Positions 33,999 through 42,449 of a stretch of 64,000 nt of DNA are shown piece by piece. Position 1 is the stretch's first letter, and every line of letters begins with the position of its first letter. Under the pieces are notes generated by a model that did no database searches, was not told the DNA's origin, and worked only from the letters and a program-made list of their open reading frames with translations. The translations under genes and the position numbers were made by a program. Where the stretch lies: the NCBI RefSeq assembly GCF_008085905.1, contig NZ_VSFF01000012.1:310001-374000 (forward strand), given 5' to 3'. The DNA is from Actinomadura syzygii. GTDB lineage: Bacteria; Actinomycetota; Actinomycetes; Streptosporangiales; Streptosporangiaceae.

Positions 33999-34028
33999 CG
34001 CAATCCCTGTGCAAAGTGTCCATCCGGA

Positions 34029-34048
34029 GGGACGGAATTCGCCGTCCC
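34029..34048. promoter_or_regulatory. Inverted repeat between pucR-like and gabT genes
   Basis: GGGACGG at 34029-34035 and CCGTCCC at 34042-34048 form perfect seven-base arms around AATTCG. It lies 31 bases upstream of the pucR-like start and 41 upstream of gabT, a suitable place for a regulator that acts on both promoters. Confidence 0.45.
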
Positions 34049-34089
34049 GTACTGTTCATCGTAGGCGGCGTCCGGCCTATGTTCGGGCC

Positions 34090-35451
34090 ATGACCAGCCA
34101 GGACCCTGCCCTGCCCGCAAGCGGCGACCGGCTTCCGCAGGAACGCCGCGTCGTGACCGAGATCCCCGGGCCGCGCTCCCGGGAACTGCACGAGCGCCGG
34201 ACGGCGGCGGTGCCGCCGGGCGTCGGCAGCGTCCTGCCGGTGTACGTGACGGACGCGGACGGCGGCGTCGTCGTCGACGCGGACGGCAACTCGCTGATCG
34301 ACTTCGGCTCCGGCATCGCGGTGACGAACGTCGGCAACGCCAACCCGCGCGTCGCCGCGCGGGTGAGGGCCCAGGCCGAGCGCTTCACCCACACCTGCTT
34401 CATGGTCGCGCCGTACGAGTCGTACGTCGCGGTCTGCGAGAACCTCAACCGGATCACGCCCGGCGACCACGAGAAGCGCTCGTTCCTGGTGAACAGCGGC
34501 GCGGAGGCGGTGGAGAACGCCGTCAAGATCGCCCGGTACGCGACCGGCCGGGACGCGGTCGTCGTGTTCGACCACGGCTACCACGGCCGGACGCTGCTGA
34601 CGATGACGCTGACCTCGAAGAACATGCCGTACAAACAGGGGTTCGGCCCGTACGCGCCGGAGGTGTACCGGGCGCCGCTCGCCTACCCGTTCCGCTGGCC
34701 GACCGGCCCGCAGAACTGCGGCCCGGAGGCGGCGGCGCAGGTCGTCGACCAGATCGAGAAGCAGATCGGCGCGTCGAACGTGGCGGCCGTGGTGATCGAG
34801 CCGATCCAGGGCGAGGGCGGGTTCATCGTCCCCGCGCCCGGGTTCCTGCCCGCGCTCGCCGAGTTCTGCCGCGCGAACGGCATCCTCTTCGTCGCGGACG
34901 AGGTGCAGACCGGCTTCGCCCGCACCGGCGACATGTTCGCCTGCGAGCACGAGGGGATCGTCCCGGACATCGTCGCGACGGCGAAGGGGATCGCGGGCGG
35001 GCTGCCGCTCGCGGGCGTCACCGGCCGCGCCGACATCATGGACAAGGTCCACGGCGGCGGGCTCGGCGGCACCTACGGCGGGAACCCGCTGGCCTGCGAG
35101 GCGGCGCTCGCCGTGCTGGAGGAGATCGAGGACGGCAAGCTGACCGAGCGCGCCCGCCGGATCGGGGAGGTCATGCTGCCCCGGCTGCGCGCCCTGGCCG
35201 AACGGGTACCGGCGATCGGGGACGTCCGCGGCCGCGGCGCGATGCTCGCCGTCGAGCTCGTCAGGCCCGGCACGAAGGACCCGGACCCCGAACTGACCGC
35301 GCGGGTCGCCCGGCGGTGCCACGAGCGGGGCCTGCTGGTGCTGACGGCGGGCACGTACGGAAACGTGCTGCGTTTCCTCCCGCCGCTGGTGATCTCCGAT
35401 GAGCTGCTCGCCGACGGGCTCGCCGTACTGGACGCCGCCTTCACGGACTGA
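34090..35451 (+). CDS. gabT: 4-aminobutyrate aminotransferase
   Basis: This 453-residue class III PLP aminotransferase converts GABA and 2-oxoglutarate to succinate semialdehyde and glutamate. It has SGAEAVENAVKIAR (about 138-151), HGYHGRT, the Asp in FVADEVQTGFARTG and the PLP-lysine in TAKGIAGGLPLAG (about residue 299). The alignment with actinobacterial GabT extends over the full chain. It is divergent from the PucR gene and is followed by a terminator hairpin. Together with the aldehyde dehydrogenase at 31070 it would drain GABA or beta-alanine to the TCA cycle, including GABA released by PuuD. Confidence 0.9.
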   Translation: MTSQDPALPASGDRLPQERRVVTEIPGPRSRELHERRTAAVPPGVGSVLPVYVTDADGGVVVDADGNSLIDFGSGIAVTNVGNANPRVAARVRAQAERFTHTCFMVAPYESYVAVCENLNRITPGDHEKRSFLVNSGAEAVENAVKIARYATGRDAVVVFDHGYHGRTLLTMTLTSKNMPYKQGFGPYAPEVYRAPLAYPFRWPTGPQNCGPEAAAQVVDQIEKQIGASNVAAVVIEPIQGEGGFIVPAPGFLPALAEFCRANGILFVADEVQTGFARTGDMFACEHEGIVPDIVATAKGIAGGLPLAGVTGRADIMDKVHGGGLGGTYGGNPLACEAALAVLEEIEDGKLTERARRIGEVMLPRLRALAERVPAIGDVRGRGAMLAVELVRPGTKDPDPELTARVARRCHERGLLVLTAGTYGNVLRFLPPLVISDELLADGLAVLDAAFTD

Positions 35452-35469
35452 CCTGCCAAGATCCCGATT

Positions 35470-35499
35470 CCACCGACCCTCGGGCAGGGCCGGTGGTTT
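35470..35499 (+). terminator. Rho-independent-like terminator after gabT
   Basis: CCACCG at 35470-35475 pairs with CGGTGG at 35491-35496. An inner CCCT/AGGG stem extends it across one mismatch around the loop CGGGC, and TTTC follows. It lies 19 bases after the gabT stop. Confidence 0.65.
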
Positions 35500-35558
35500 C
35501 ATCATGCACGGGGGTCTGTGAAGGGCATCACTCCGTTATGCGCCCGTTATTGACCCTC

Positions 35559-35606
35559 CGTCTTTCGGGCCCGTACGTTCGCAAATACGTTTGGGCCCAA
35601 AGGAGG
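35559..35606. promoter_or_regulatory. Palindromic operator copies 8 and 9, before the amidohydrolase/transporter operon
   Basis: Copy 8 (TTTCGGGCCCGTACG at 35563-35577) and copy 9 (TACGTTTGGGCCCAAAGG at 35586-35603) are centred 26 bases apart. Copy 9 runs into the AAAGGAGGGGCGGAGG ribosome-binding region of the amidohydrolase gene. Double sites may give tighter control of this eight-gene operon than the single sites elsewhere. Confidence 0.65.
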
Positions 35607-35614
35607 GGCGGAGG

Positions 35615-37315
35615 ATGGAAGCAACCCCGGACCTGGTGCTGCTGAATGGCGAGGTCCTGACCGTCGACGCGGAGTTCTCCGCGGCGCACGCGCTGGCGAT
35701 CACCGGCGGGACGGTCACCGCGGTAGGCGACACGGCCGAGATCCGCGCGCTGGCCGGTCCGCGCACGGAAGTGGTCGATCTGCGCGGCCGCACGGCGCTT
35801 CCCGGCATCAACGACTCGCACCTGCACGGCTGCGCCTTCGGGGTGGCCCGTCCGCCGCTGGCGCTGGACGTCGGGTTCCCGACCGTCCGGTCGATCGCCG
35901 ACATCCAGGCGGCGGTGAAGGAGGCCGCGGCCGCGACCCCGGCGGGCGAGTGGATCCGCGGGTACGGCTGGGACCCCGGCTACCTCGCCGAGTGCAAGGA
36001 CGCCGACCGGATGCCCGACCGCGCCGACCTGGACGCGGTCTCGCCCGCCCACCCCGTCTACCTCCAGGACTTCACCGGCCACCTGACCTGGGCCAACTCG
36101 CGCGCCCTGGAGCTGGTCGGGGTCGACCGCGACACGGTGGCGCCGGAGGGCGGGGTCGTCCACGCCGACGGCGCGGGCAACCCGACCGGGCTGCTCGCCG
36201 AGCGCGCCCAGGAACTCGTCCAGGGGCGGCTGCCCGCCTACACCCGCGCGGAGGTCGAGCAGGCCATCCGCGAGGCGGTCGCCGTCCTGCAGCGCGAGGG
36301 CATCACGAGCTTCACCGAGCCGGGCCTCGGGCCGGGCGGCAAGAGCCTGTTCGCGGGCGCCGCCGACCAGCTCACCCTGGACGTCTACGCCGACCTCGCC
36401 CGCGGCGGCGACCTCGGCGCGCGGGTCAGCGTCCTGCTGCTGCTCACCGGCATGGGCGGTTCGGCGGCCGAGATCGCCGCCGGACTCGACGCCGCGCGGA
36501 TCCCGGCGGACGTCGACCCGCGGCTGCTCCGCGTCCTCGGCGTGAAGATCTTCGCGGACGGCACCCCGCCCAACAAGACCGCCTGGATGCACGACGAGTA
36601 CGACGGCGGCGGGTTCGGCTGCCTCTGCGTGCACGGCGCGGCCGACGCGCTGCGCGCCCGCGAGCTGAACGAGATGGTCAGGCTCGCCCACGTCGCGGGC
36701 CACCAGCTCGGCATCCACGTCACCGGCGACCGGGGGCTGGACGCCGTCGTCGACGCGCTGGAGGCCGCGCAGGTCGAGCACCCGCGCGACGACCCGCGGC
36801 ACTACGTGATCCACGCTGACCTCCCGGGGGCGCAGAGCCTCCGGAAGCTCGCCGAGCACCGCTTCGGCGCGAACATGAACCCGGCGATCAAATGGACGAT
36901 CGTCGACATGCTGGAGGAGATGCTGGGCCCCGAACGGGCCGCCTACCAGTATCCCGTGCGCTCGGCGATCGAGGCGGGCATCCCCGTCACGGCGAGCTCC
37001 GACGCCCCCGTCACCTACCCGAACTGGCGGCAGGGCATCACGGCGATGCTGTTGCGTGAATCCAAGGCGAGCGGCCGGACATTCGGCCCGGAGGAGCGCG
37101 TGGGCCTCCCGGACGCCGTCCGCGCCTACACGGCGAACGCCGCGTGGCAGGACTTCGCCGAGGACTGGAAGGGCTCCCTCGAACCAGGCAAGGCGGCGGA
37201 CGTCACCGTTCTCGACGGCTGCCTGACCGGCCTCGACCCGCACGACCTCCCGGACGTCCCCGTGGCGATGACGGTCTTCGACGGCCGCGTCGTCCACAGC
37301 ACCGAAGGCATGTGA
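35615..37315 (+). CDS. YtcJ-type metal-dependent amidohydrolase
   Basis: This 566-residue amidohydrolase superfamily protein has the metal-binding DSHLHG near residue 70, the HVTGDRG block, YVIHADLPG and the ASSDAPVTYPNW motif carrying the late Asp. YtcJ-like enzymes hydrolyse N-acyl or imidazolone-like bonds, and some act on amides. It leads the transporter operon, one base before the first substrate-binding protein gene, so it most likely acts on the imported compound. A decayed second copy of its last 55 or so codons is present at about 41101. ATG at 35615 follows GGGGCGGAGG. Confidence 0.85.
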   Translation: MEATPDLVLLNGEVLTVDAEFSAAHALAITGGTVTAVGDTAEIRALAGPRTEVVDLRGRTALPGINDSHLHGCAFGVARPPLALDVGFPTVRSIADIQAAVKEAAAATPAGEWIRGYGWDPGYLAECKDADRMPDRADLDAVSPAHPVYLQDFTGHLTWANSRALELVGVDRDTVAPEGGVVHADGAGNPTGLLAERAQELVQGRLPAYTRAEVEQAIREAVAVLQREGITSFTEPGLGPGGKSLFAGAADQLTLDVYADLARGGDLGARVSVLLLLTGMGGSAAEIAAGLDAARIPADVDPRLLRVLGVKIFADGTPPNKTAWMHDEYDGGGFGCLCVHGAADALRARELNEMVRLAHVAGHQLGIHVTGDRGLDAVVDALEAAQVEHPRDDPRHYVIHADLPGAQSLRKLAEHRFGANMNPAIKWTIVDMLEEMLGPERAAYQYPVRSAIEAGIPVTASSDAPVTYPNWRQGITAMLLRESKASGRTFGPEERVGLPDAVRAYTANAAWQDFAEDWKGSLEPGKAADVTVLDGCLTGLDPHDLPDVPVAMTVFDGRVVHSTEGM

Positions 37316-37316
37316 G

Positions 37317-38492
37317 ATGCGCATCGCAAAGATTCTGCTGGCCGCCGCGCTGGTCGCCCCGATGGCCGCCTGCGGCGACTCGGGCTCCGGCTCCGGCGGC
37401 GACGGGCCGATCAACATCGGCTCCGTGTCGACGCTGAGCGGCCCGGTCACCTTCCCCGAGGCGTCACAGGCGGCCCGCGCCGTCTTCGACGACGTGAACG
37501 CCAAGGGCGGCATCAACGGACGGAAGATCGCCTACACCGCGGCCGACGACAAGGGCGACCCGTCCAGCGCCGCGCTGGCCGCCCGCGACGTCATCCAGAA
37601 CAAGAAGGCCGTCGCCCTCGCGGGCGGCGCCAGCCTGGTCGACTGCCAGGTCAACGGCCCGCTGTACGCGCAGAACAAGATCACCGACATACGCGGGATC
37701 GGGATCGACCCGGGCTGCTTCAGCTCGCCGAACATCTCGACGGTCAACACCGGGCCGTACTTCGGCTCGACGGTCTCGCTGTACTACGCGTCCGAGACGC
37801 TGAAGCTGAACAAGGTCTGCTCGTTCTTCGTCATCATCGGCGGCACGGCGAACGCCTACAAGGAGGGCGTCGACCGCTGGTCCAAGATCACCGGCAAGAA
37901 GCCGCTGATCACCGACCTGAGCCTGTCGGCGAACACCACCGACTACACGCCCTACATCCTGCGGGCCCGGGACGCGGGCTGCCAGGCGGTCCTGTTCAAC
38001 GGCACCGAGCCCATGCTGGTCGGCTGGGTGAAGGCGGCGCAGGCGCAGAAGGTCAAGGGCATCAAGTGGCTGTTCCTCGCGCCCGCCTACACCGTGGAGA
38101 TCGCGAAGGCGCTGGGCCCGGCGGGCAAGGACGTCGTGGCGCTCTCGGAGTTCGAGCCGTACACCGACTCGAAGTCGACGATCAACCAGGACTGGCGGAA
38201 CACCATGGCCGGTCACAAGGTGCCGCTCACCTCGTTCGCGCAGGGCGGCTACCTGGCCGCCACGCACCTCGTCGAGGTGCTGCGCGGGATCAAGGGCGAC
38301 ATCACCCGCGAGTCCGTCACCAAGGCGATGAAGGACCTGAAGCCGCTGCCCTCGAACATGACCGGCACGCCGTTCGCGTTCGGGCCCGGCGACGCGCACG
38401 CGCCCAACACCTCGGCGAAGTTCGTCAAGCCTGACGGCAACGGCGGCTGGACCGTGCTGACCCCGGACTGGATCAAACTCCCCAATGCTTGA
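37317..38492 (+). CDS. Branched-chain-type ABC transporter substrate-binding lipoprotein 1
   Basis: This 391-residue lipoprotein has a signal peptide and lipobox (ALVAPMAAC, Cys about 19), then the Peripla_BP_6 fold (INIGSVSTLSGPV, FDDVNAKGGINGRKI, DDKGDPSSAA). In the HAAT family such proteins bind amino acids, aromatic acids or amides outside the cell. It follows the amidohydrolase gene by one base, and its last codons overlap the livH start. A close full-length paralogue is encoded at 41265. The ligand is unknown but should be the regulon's substrate. Confidence 0.88.
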   Translation: MRIAKILLAAALVAPMAACGDSGSGSGGDGPINIGSVSTLSGPVTFPEASQAARAVFDDVNAKGGINGRKIAYTAADDKGDPSSAALAARDVIQNKKAVALAGGASLVDCQVNGPLYAQNKITDIRGIGIDPGCFSSPNISTVNTGPYFGSTVSLYYASETLKLNKVCSFFVIIGGTANAYKEGVDRWSKITGKKPLITDLSLSANTTDYTPYILRARDAGCQAVLFNGTEPMLVGWVKAAQAQKVKGIKWLFLAPAYTVEIAKALGPAGKDVVALSEFEPYTDSKSTINQDWRNTMAGHKVPLTSFAQGGYLAATHLVEVLRGIKGDITRESVTKAMKDLKPLPSNMTGTPFAFGPGDAHAPNTSAKFVKPDGNGGWTVLTPDWIKLPNA

Positions 38493-39342
38493 GGGTGCGA
38501 TAGCGGGCCTGGCCGGGGGCGGTGCGTACGCCGCCCTCGGCCTGTGCCTCACGCTGATGTTCCGCCTGGTCAGGGTCGTCAACTTCGCGCAGGTCGCGAT
38601 CGGCGTGATCGGCGTGTACACGATGGCGCTCACCGTCGACCACGGCTGGCCGTACGGGCTCGCCGCGCTCGCCGGGCTGGTCACCGCCACCGTCGTCGCC
38701 GCCGCGCTCGGCTGGGTGATGGGACGCTGGTTCGGCGAGGCGGGCGCGGACCAGCGGTCCGCGATCTCCATCGCGTTCCTCGTGTCCCTGCTCGCCGCGT
38801 CCTACCTGGCCTACGGCACCGACCCGAGGCGGATCCCGGGCAAGTTCGGCGGGTCGCTGTTCACCGTCAACGGCATCACGATCACCCAGGCCGCGGCCGT
38901 GTGCACGGTCGGCTCGATCGCGGTCGCGGCGGGCGCCTGGCTGTTCCTCGACAAGACGGTCCTCGGCCTGCGGCTGCGCGCCCTGTCCGAGCGCCCGACG
39001 ACGGCCGAGCTGCACGCCATCCCGTCCCGGTGGCTCGGCGTCGGAATGTGGGCGGTCACGGGGCTGCTCGCCGCCGCCGTCCTGCTCGTCGTCGCGCCGC
39101 AGCAGACCAGCGACCAGACGTCGCTGTCGCTGATGATCATCCCGGCGGGGGCGGCGGCGCTCGTCGGAGGGTTCCGCAGCCTCGGCCGGACGGTCGCCGG
39201 CGGCCTTGGTCTTGGCGCGCTCCAAGGCGCGCTCGCGCACGTCAGCCAGTTGCAGCAGTACCGCGACACGGTGCCTTTCGTGGCGATCCTCGCCATTCTC
39301 ATCTGGTCCCAGCGGCGGGAGGTGTGGGATGCCGCGCGTTGA
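38485..39342 (+). CDS. livH: ABC transporter permease, LivH-type
   Basis: This 285-residue permease has about eight hydrophobic helices, beginning LEGAIAGLAGGGAYAALGLCLTLMFRLVRVVNFAQ, which is the LivH N-terminal pattern. It forms one half of the membrane channel for the HAAT importer. Its ATG overlaps the end of the first binding-protein gene by eight bases, and its end overlaps the LivM start by 14. Typical length and helix count. Confidence 0.9.
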   Translation: MLEGAIAGLAGGGAYAALGLCLTLMFRLVRVVNFAQVAIGVIGVYTMALTVDHGWPYGLAALAGLVTATVVAAALGWVMGRWFGEAGADQRSAISIAFLVSLLAASYLAYGTDPRRIPGKFGGSLFTVNGITITQAAAVCTVGSIAVAAGAWLFLDKTVLGLRLRALSERPTTAELHAIPSRWLGVGMWAVTGLLAAAVLLVVAPQQTSDQTSLSLMIIPAGAAALVGGFRSLGRTVAGGLGLGALQGALAHVSQLQQYRDTVPFVAILAILIWSQRREVWDAAR

Positions 39343-41047
39343 TCCCAACCTGGTGAAACGGACGGCGATGTTCCGGCAGCCGCTGGCGGCGCTCCTCGTC
39401 GTCGTGGTCGCGGCGGTCGCCGTCCCGCAGTACTGGCTGTTCCTCGCGACGTCGGCGCTCGTGTCGGCGGTCGCGCTGCTCGGCCTCGGCATCGTCGGCC
39501 GGGCCGGCATGAACTCGCTGTGCCAGCTCTCGTTCGCCGCCGTCGGCGCGTGGACGGTCGCCCAGCTCAACGTCTGGTCGGCCCCCGGCACCCTCATCCT
39601 GTGGACGGTCGTCGGCGGCGTCGTCGCGATGCCGTTCGGCGTCCTCATCGGGCTTCCGGCGCTGCGGCTGCGCGGCGTGCACCTCGCCGTCGTCACGCTC
39701 GGCTTCGCCGCCGCCGCCGACGTCGTCGTGTCCGCGATCAACTTCCCCGGCGTCGACAGCTACCAGCAGGTGATGCGGCCGGAGTTCATCGCCACCGACC
39801 GCATGTACTTCGTCTACGCGGGGCTGCTGTTCGTCGTCCTCTCGCTCGCCGTCGAATGGGTCGGACGCACCCGGATCGGCGCGTCGTGGCGGGCCGTCCG
39901 GTTCTCCGAGCGCGCCACCGCCGCCGCCGGGACGAGCGTCGCCGGCGCCAAGCTGTCGGCGTTCGCGCTCAGCGCGTTCGCGGCCGGGCTCGCGGGCGGG
40001 CTGCTCGCCGGGCAGGTCGGTATGATCACCGCGCAGAACTTCGGGACGATCGGCTCCCTCGCCCTCTTCGTCGTCGCCGTGATGGCGGGCGGCGAGTTCG
40101 TGTTCGGCGCGCTGTTCGGCGGTTTCCTGATCATGTTCATCCCGGAGTTCTTCCGCCGCGCCGGGATCTCCCAGGACTGGGCGAACGTGCTGTTCGGCGT
40201 CGGCGCCGTGCAGGCGCTGTCGCAGGGCACCAGCATCAGCGAGGGGTTCGCGAAGCGGCTGCGCGCGCGGCGTCCCGCCGCGGTGCCGCCGGCGCGCGAG
40301 CCGATCGGCGGCGGCAGGCCGCCGCTCGGCGCGAAGCCGCTGCTGGAGGCCAAGGGCGTCGGCGTCCGGTACGGGCAGGTCACCGCGCTGCAGGAGGTGG
40401 ACCTCGTCGTCCCGGAGGGCACCGTGATGGGGCTCATCGGTCCGAACGGCGCGGGGAAGTCGACGCTCGTCGACGCGCTGTCGGGGTTCCTGCCGTCCGC
40501 GGTTGGCTCGGTCACCCTGGACGGCCGCCGCCTCGACGGGCTGCCCGTGCACCGCCGCGCCGGGGCCGGGCTGCGCCGCACGTTCCAGCAGGACCGCGTC
40601 CCGACCGGCCTCGCCGTCGACGCCTACCTGCGGTTCGCCGCGCACCGCCTCGTCACCCGCGACGAACTGGAGGAGATCCGCGGGTTCCTCGGCTGCCCGC
40701 CCGGCGACGCCCACGTCGCCGACCTGGACGTCGGCAGCCGCCGCCTGCTGGAGGTCGCCGCCGCGATCCTCGCCAAGCCGAAACTGATCATCCTGGACGA
40801 GCCCGCCGCCGGCCTCGCGCACGCCGAGTCGCTCGCGCTCGCCGACCGGCTCGTGGAGGTCCCGGCCCGCTACGGCGCGTCGGTGCTGCTGATCGAGCAC
40901 GACCTGGACATGGTCCGGCACGCCTGCGCGCGGATCGTCGTCCTCGACTTCGGCGCGGTGATCGCCGCGGGCCCGCCCGCGGAGGTGCTGGCGAGGCCCG
41001 AGGTCGCCCGCGCCTACCTCGGCGGAGAGGAGGCGGCCCTCACGTGA
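39329..41047 (+). CDS. livMG: Fused ABC permease (LivM-type) and ATPase (LivG-type)
   Basis: This 572-residue protein joins a LivM-like permease (about 1-315, with GIVGRAGMNSLCQLSFAAVGAW and GVHLAVVTLGFA) to a LivG-like ATPase (about 335-572). The ATPase has Walker A GPNGAGKST, Q-loop RRTFQQDRV, Walker B LIILDEP and the His of LLIEHD. The signature is LDVGSRRLLE instead of the usual LSYGQQRRLE or LSGGQ, a marked deviation. Fused LivM/LivG proteins occur in actinobacteria. It overlaps livH by 14 bases. The end is followed directly by the duplication scar. Confidence 0.88.
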   Translation: MPRVDPNLVKRTAMFRQPLAALLVVVVAAVAVPQYWLFLATSALVSAVALLGLGIVGRAGMNSLCQLSFAAVGAWTVAQLNVWSAPGTLILWTVVGGVVAMPFGVLIGLPALRLRGVHLAVVTLGFAAAADVVVSAINFPGVDSYQQVMRPEFIATDRMYFVYAGLLFVVLSLAVEWVGRTRIGASWRAVRFSERATAAAGTSVAGAKLSAFALSAFAAGLAGGLLAGQVGMITAQNFGTIGSLALFVVAVMAGGEFVFGALFGGFLIMFIPEFFRRAGISQDWANVLFGVGAVQALSQGTSISEGFAKRLRARRPAAVPPAREPIGGGRPPLGAKPLLEAKGVGVRYGQVTALQEVDLVVPEGTVMGLIGPNGAGKSTLVDALSGFLPSAVGSVTLDGRRLDGLPVHRRAGAGLRRTFQQDRVPTGLAVDAYLRFAAHRLVTRDELEEIRGFLGCPPGDAHVADLDVGSRRLLEVAAAILAKPKLIILDEPAAGLAHAESLALADRLVEVPARYGASVLLIEHDLDMVRHACARIVVLDFGAVIAAGPPAEVLARPEVARAYLGGEEAALT

Positions 41048-41100
41048 CCAGGGTCGGACACCGCTTTGACCTCCCAAATGCCGTTTTCGCCGACATCCAC

Positions 41101-41262
41101 AACGCCGCGTGGCAGGATTCGCCCGAGGATCGGAAGAGCGTCCTCGACCTGGCAATGCGGCGGAGGTCGCTGTCTTCGACGGCGTGCTCACCGCCCTCGA
41201 CCCCCGCGACCTACCGCAGGTGCCCGCCGCGGCGGATGGTCGTCCACACCGAAGGCATTTTG
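41101..41262 (+). pseudogene. Decayed 3' end of an amidohydrolase gene (duplication relic)
   Basis: The stretch from aacgccgcgtggcaggatt at 41101 to accgaaggcattttgag matches the last codons of the amidohydrolase gene at about 37136-37315, including the final ACCGAAGGCAT-TGAG and the spacing to the next ATG. Small deletions break the frame and about 20 bases corresponding to the GACGGTCTTCGACGG region are missing. It is not translated as an amidohydrolase. It directly precedes the second binding-protein gene just as the intact gene precedes the first. Confidence 0.8.
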
Positions 41263-41264
41263 AG

Positions 41265-42443
41265 ATGCGCATCACGAAGATCCTCCTCGCCGCCGTACTG
41301 GCGGCTCCGCTGGCCGGCTGCGGCGACTCCGGGACCGGCACCGCCGCGGGCGACGAGCCGATCAACATCGCGTCGGTGTCGACGCTCAGCGGCCCCGTCG
41401 CGTTTCCCGAGTCCTCGCTCGCGGCCCGCGCCGTCTTCGACGACGTCAACGACAAGGGCGGCATCAACGGCCGGAAGATCGTCTACACGATGGCCGACGA
41501 CAAGGGCGACCCGGCGGGCGCCGCGCTCGCCGGCCGCGACGTCATCGAGCGGAAGCAGGCCGTGGCGCTCGCGGGCGGCGCGAGCCTGCTCGACTGCCAG
41601 GTCAACGGCGCGCTCTACGCGCGCAGCAAGATCACCGACGTGCGCGGCGTCGGGGTGGACCCCGGCTGCTTCAGCTCCGCGAACATCTCGCCGGTCAACA
41701 CCGGCCCGTTCTTCGGCTCGGCCGTGACGCTGTACTACGCGTCCGAGACGCTGAAGCTGAACAAGCTCTGCGTCTTCCTCTCCATCATCGGCGGCACCGC
41801 GGAGGCGTACAAGGACGGCGTGGCGCGCTGGTCCCGGCTCACCGGCAAGAAGCCGCTGATCATGGACCTGAGCCTGGCGACGGCCTCCTCGAACTTCAAG
41901 CCCTACGTCCTGCGGGCGCGGAACGCCGGCTGCGAGGCGGTCCTGTTCAACGGCGTCGAACCCGATCTGATCGGCTGGGTGAAGGCGGCGCAGAAGCAGA
42001 ACGTCACCGACATGAAATGGCTGTTCCTCGCGCCCGGGTACACAGAGGAGGTCGCGAAGGCGCTCGGCTCGTCCGGGAGGAGCATCATCGCGCTGTCGGA
42101 GTTCGAGCCGTACACCGAGTCGGCCTCCCGGGCCAACAGGGAATGGCGCACCACCATGGAGGACCACAAGGTGCCGCTGACCGCCTTCGCGCAGGGCGGG
42201 TACCTCGCGGCGAAGCACCTGGTCACGGTGCTGCGCTCGATCGAAGGGGACATCACCCGCGAGTCCGTCACCGAGGCGATGAAGACGCTGCGGCCGCTGC
42301 CCTCCGCGATGACCGGGACGCCGTTCGCGTTCGGCCCCGGCGACGCCCACGCATCCAACCTCGCCGCGAAGTTCGTCCAGCCGGACGGACGGGGCGGCTG
42401 GACGGTGCTCACACCGGATTGGATCAAACTGCCGAATGGTTGA
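41265..42443 (+). CDS. Branched-chain-type ABC transporter substrate-binding lipoprotein 2 (paralogue)
   Basis: This 392-residue lipoprotein matches the protein at 37317 along its whole length, including the N-terminus MRI-KILLAA, lipobox APLAGC, INIASVSTLSGPVAFPE, the GCFSS-NISPVNTGPFFGS region and the C-terminal LTPDWIKLPNG. It arose by duplication with the end of the amidohydrolase gene. It may bind a related ligand or simply raise the dose. Its stop is followed by the livF gene after six bases. Confidence 0.9.
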   Translation: MRITKILLAAVLAAPLAGCGDSGTGTAAGDEPINIASVSTLSGPVAFPESSLAARAVFDDVNDKGGINGRKIVYTMADDKGDPAGAALAGRDVIERKQAVALAGGASLLDCQVNGALYARSKITDVRGVGVDPGCFSSANISPVNTGPFFGSAVTLYYASETLKLNKLCVFLSIIGGTAEAYKDGVARWSRLTGKKPLIMDLSLATASSNFKPYVLRARNAGCEAVLFNGVEPDLIGWVKAAQKQNVTDMKWLFLAPGYTEEVAKALGSSGRSIIALSEFEPYTESASRANREWRTTMEDHKVPLTAFAQGGYLAAKHLVTVLRSIEGDITRESVTEAMKTLRPLPSAMTGTPFAFGPGDAHASNLAAKFVQPDGRGGWTVLTPDWIKLPNG

Positions 42444-42449
42444 TGGAGC

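Noticed and set aside
32572..34089. Long upstream extension of the gabT frame across the PucR gene
   Set aside because: The extension is antisense to a well-supported PucR protein. GabT similarity starts after the ATG at 34090.
41065..41090. Possible tenth operator copy (TTTGACCTCCCAAA) after LivMG
   Set aside because: The half-sites are two bases too far apart and no intact gene start follows; it lies at the edge of the decayed duplication.
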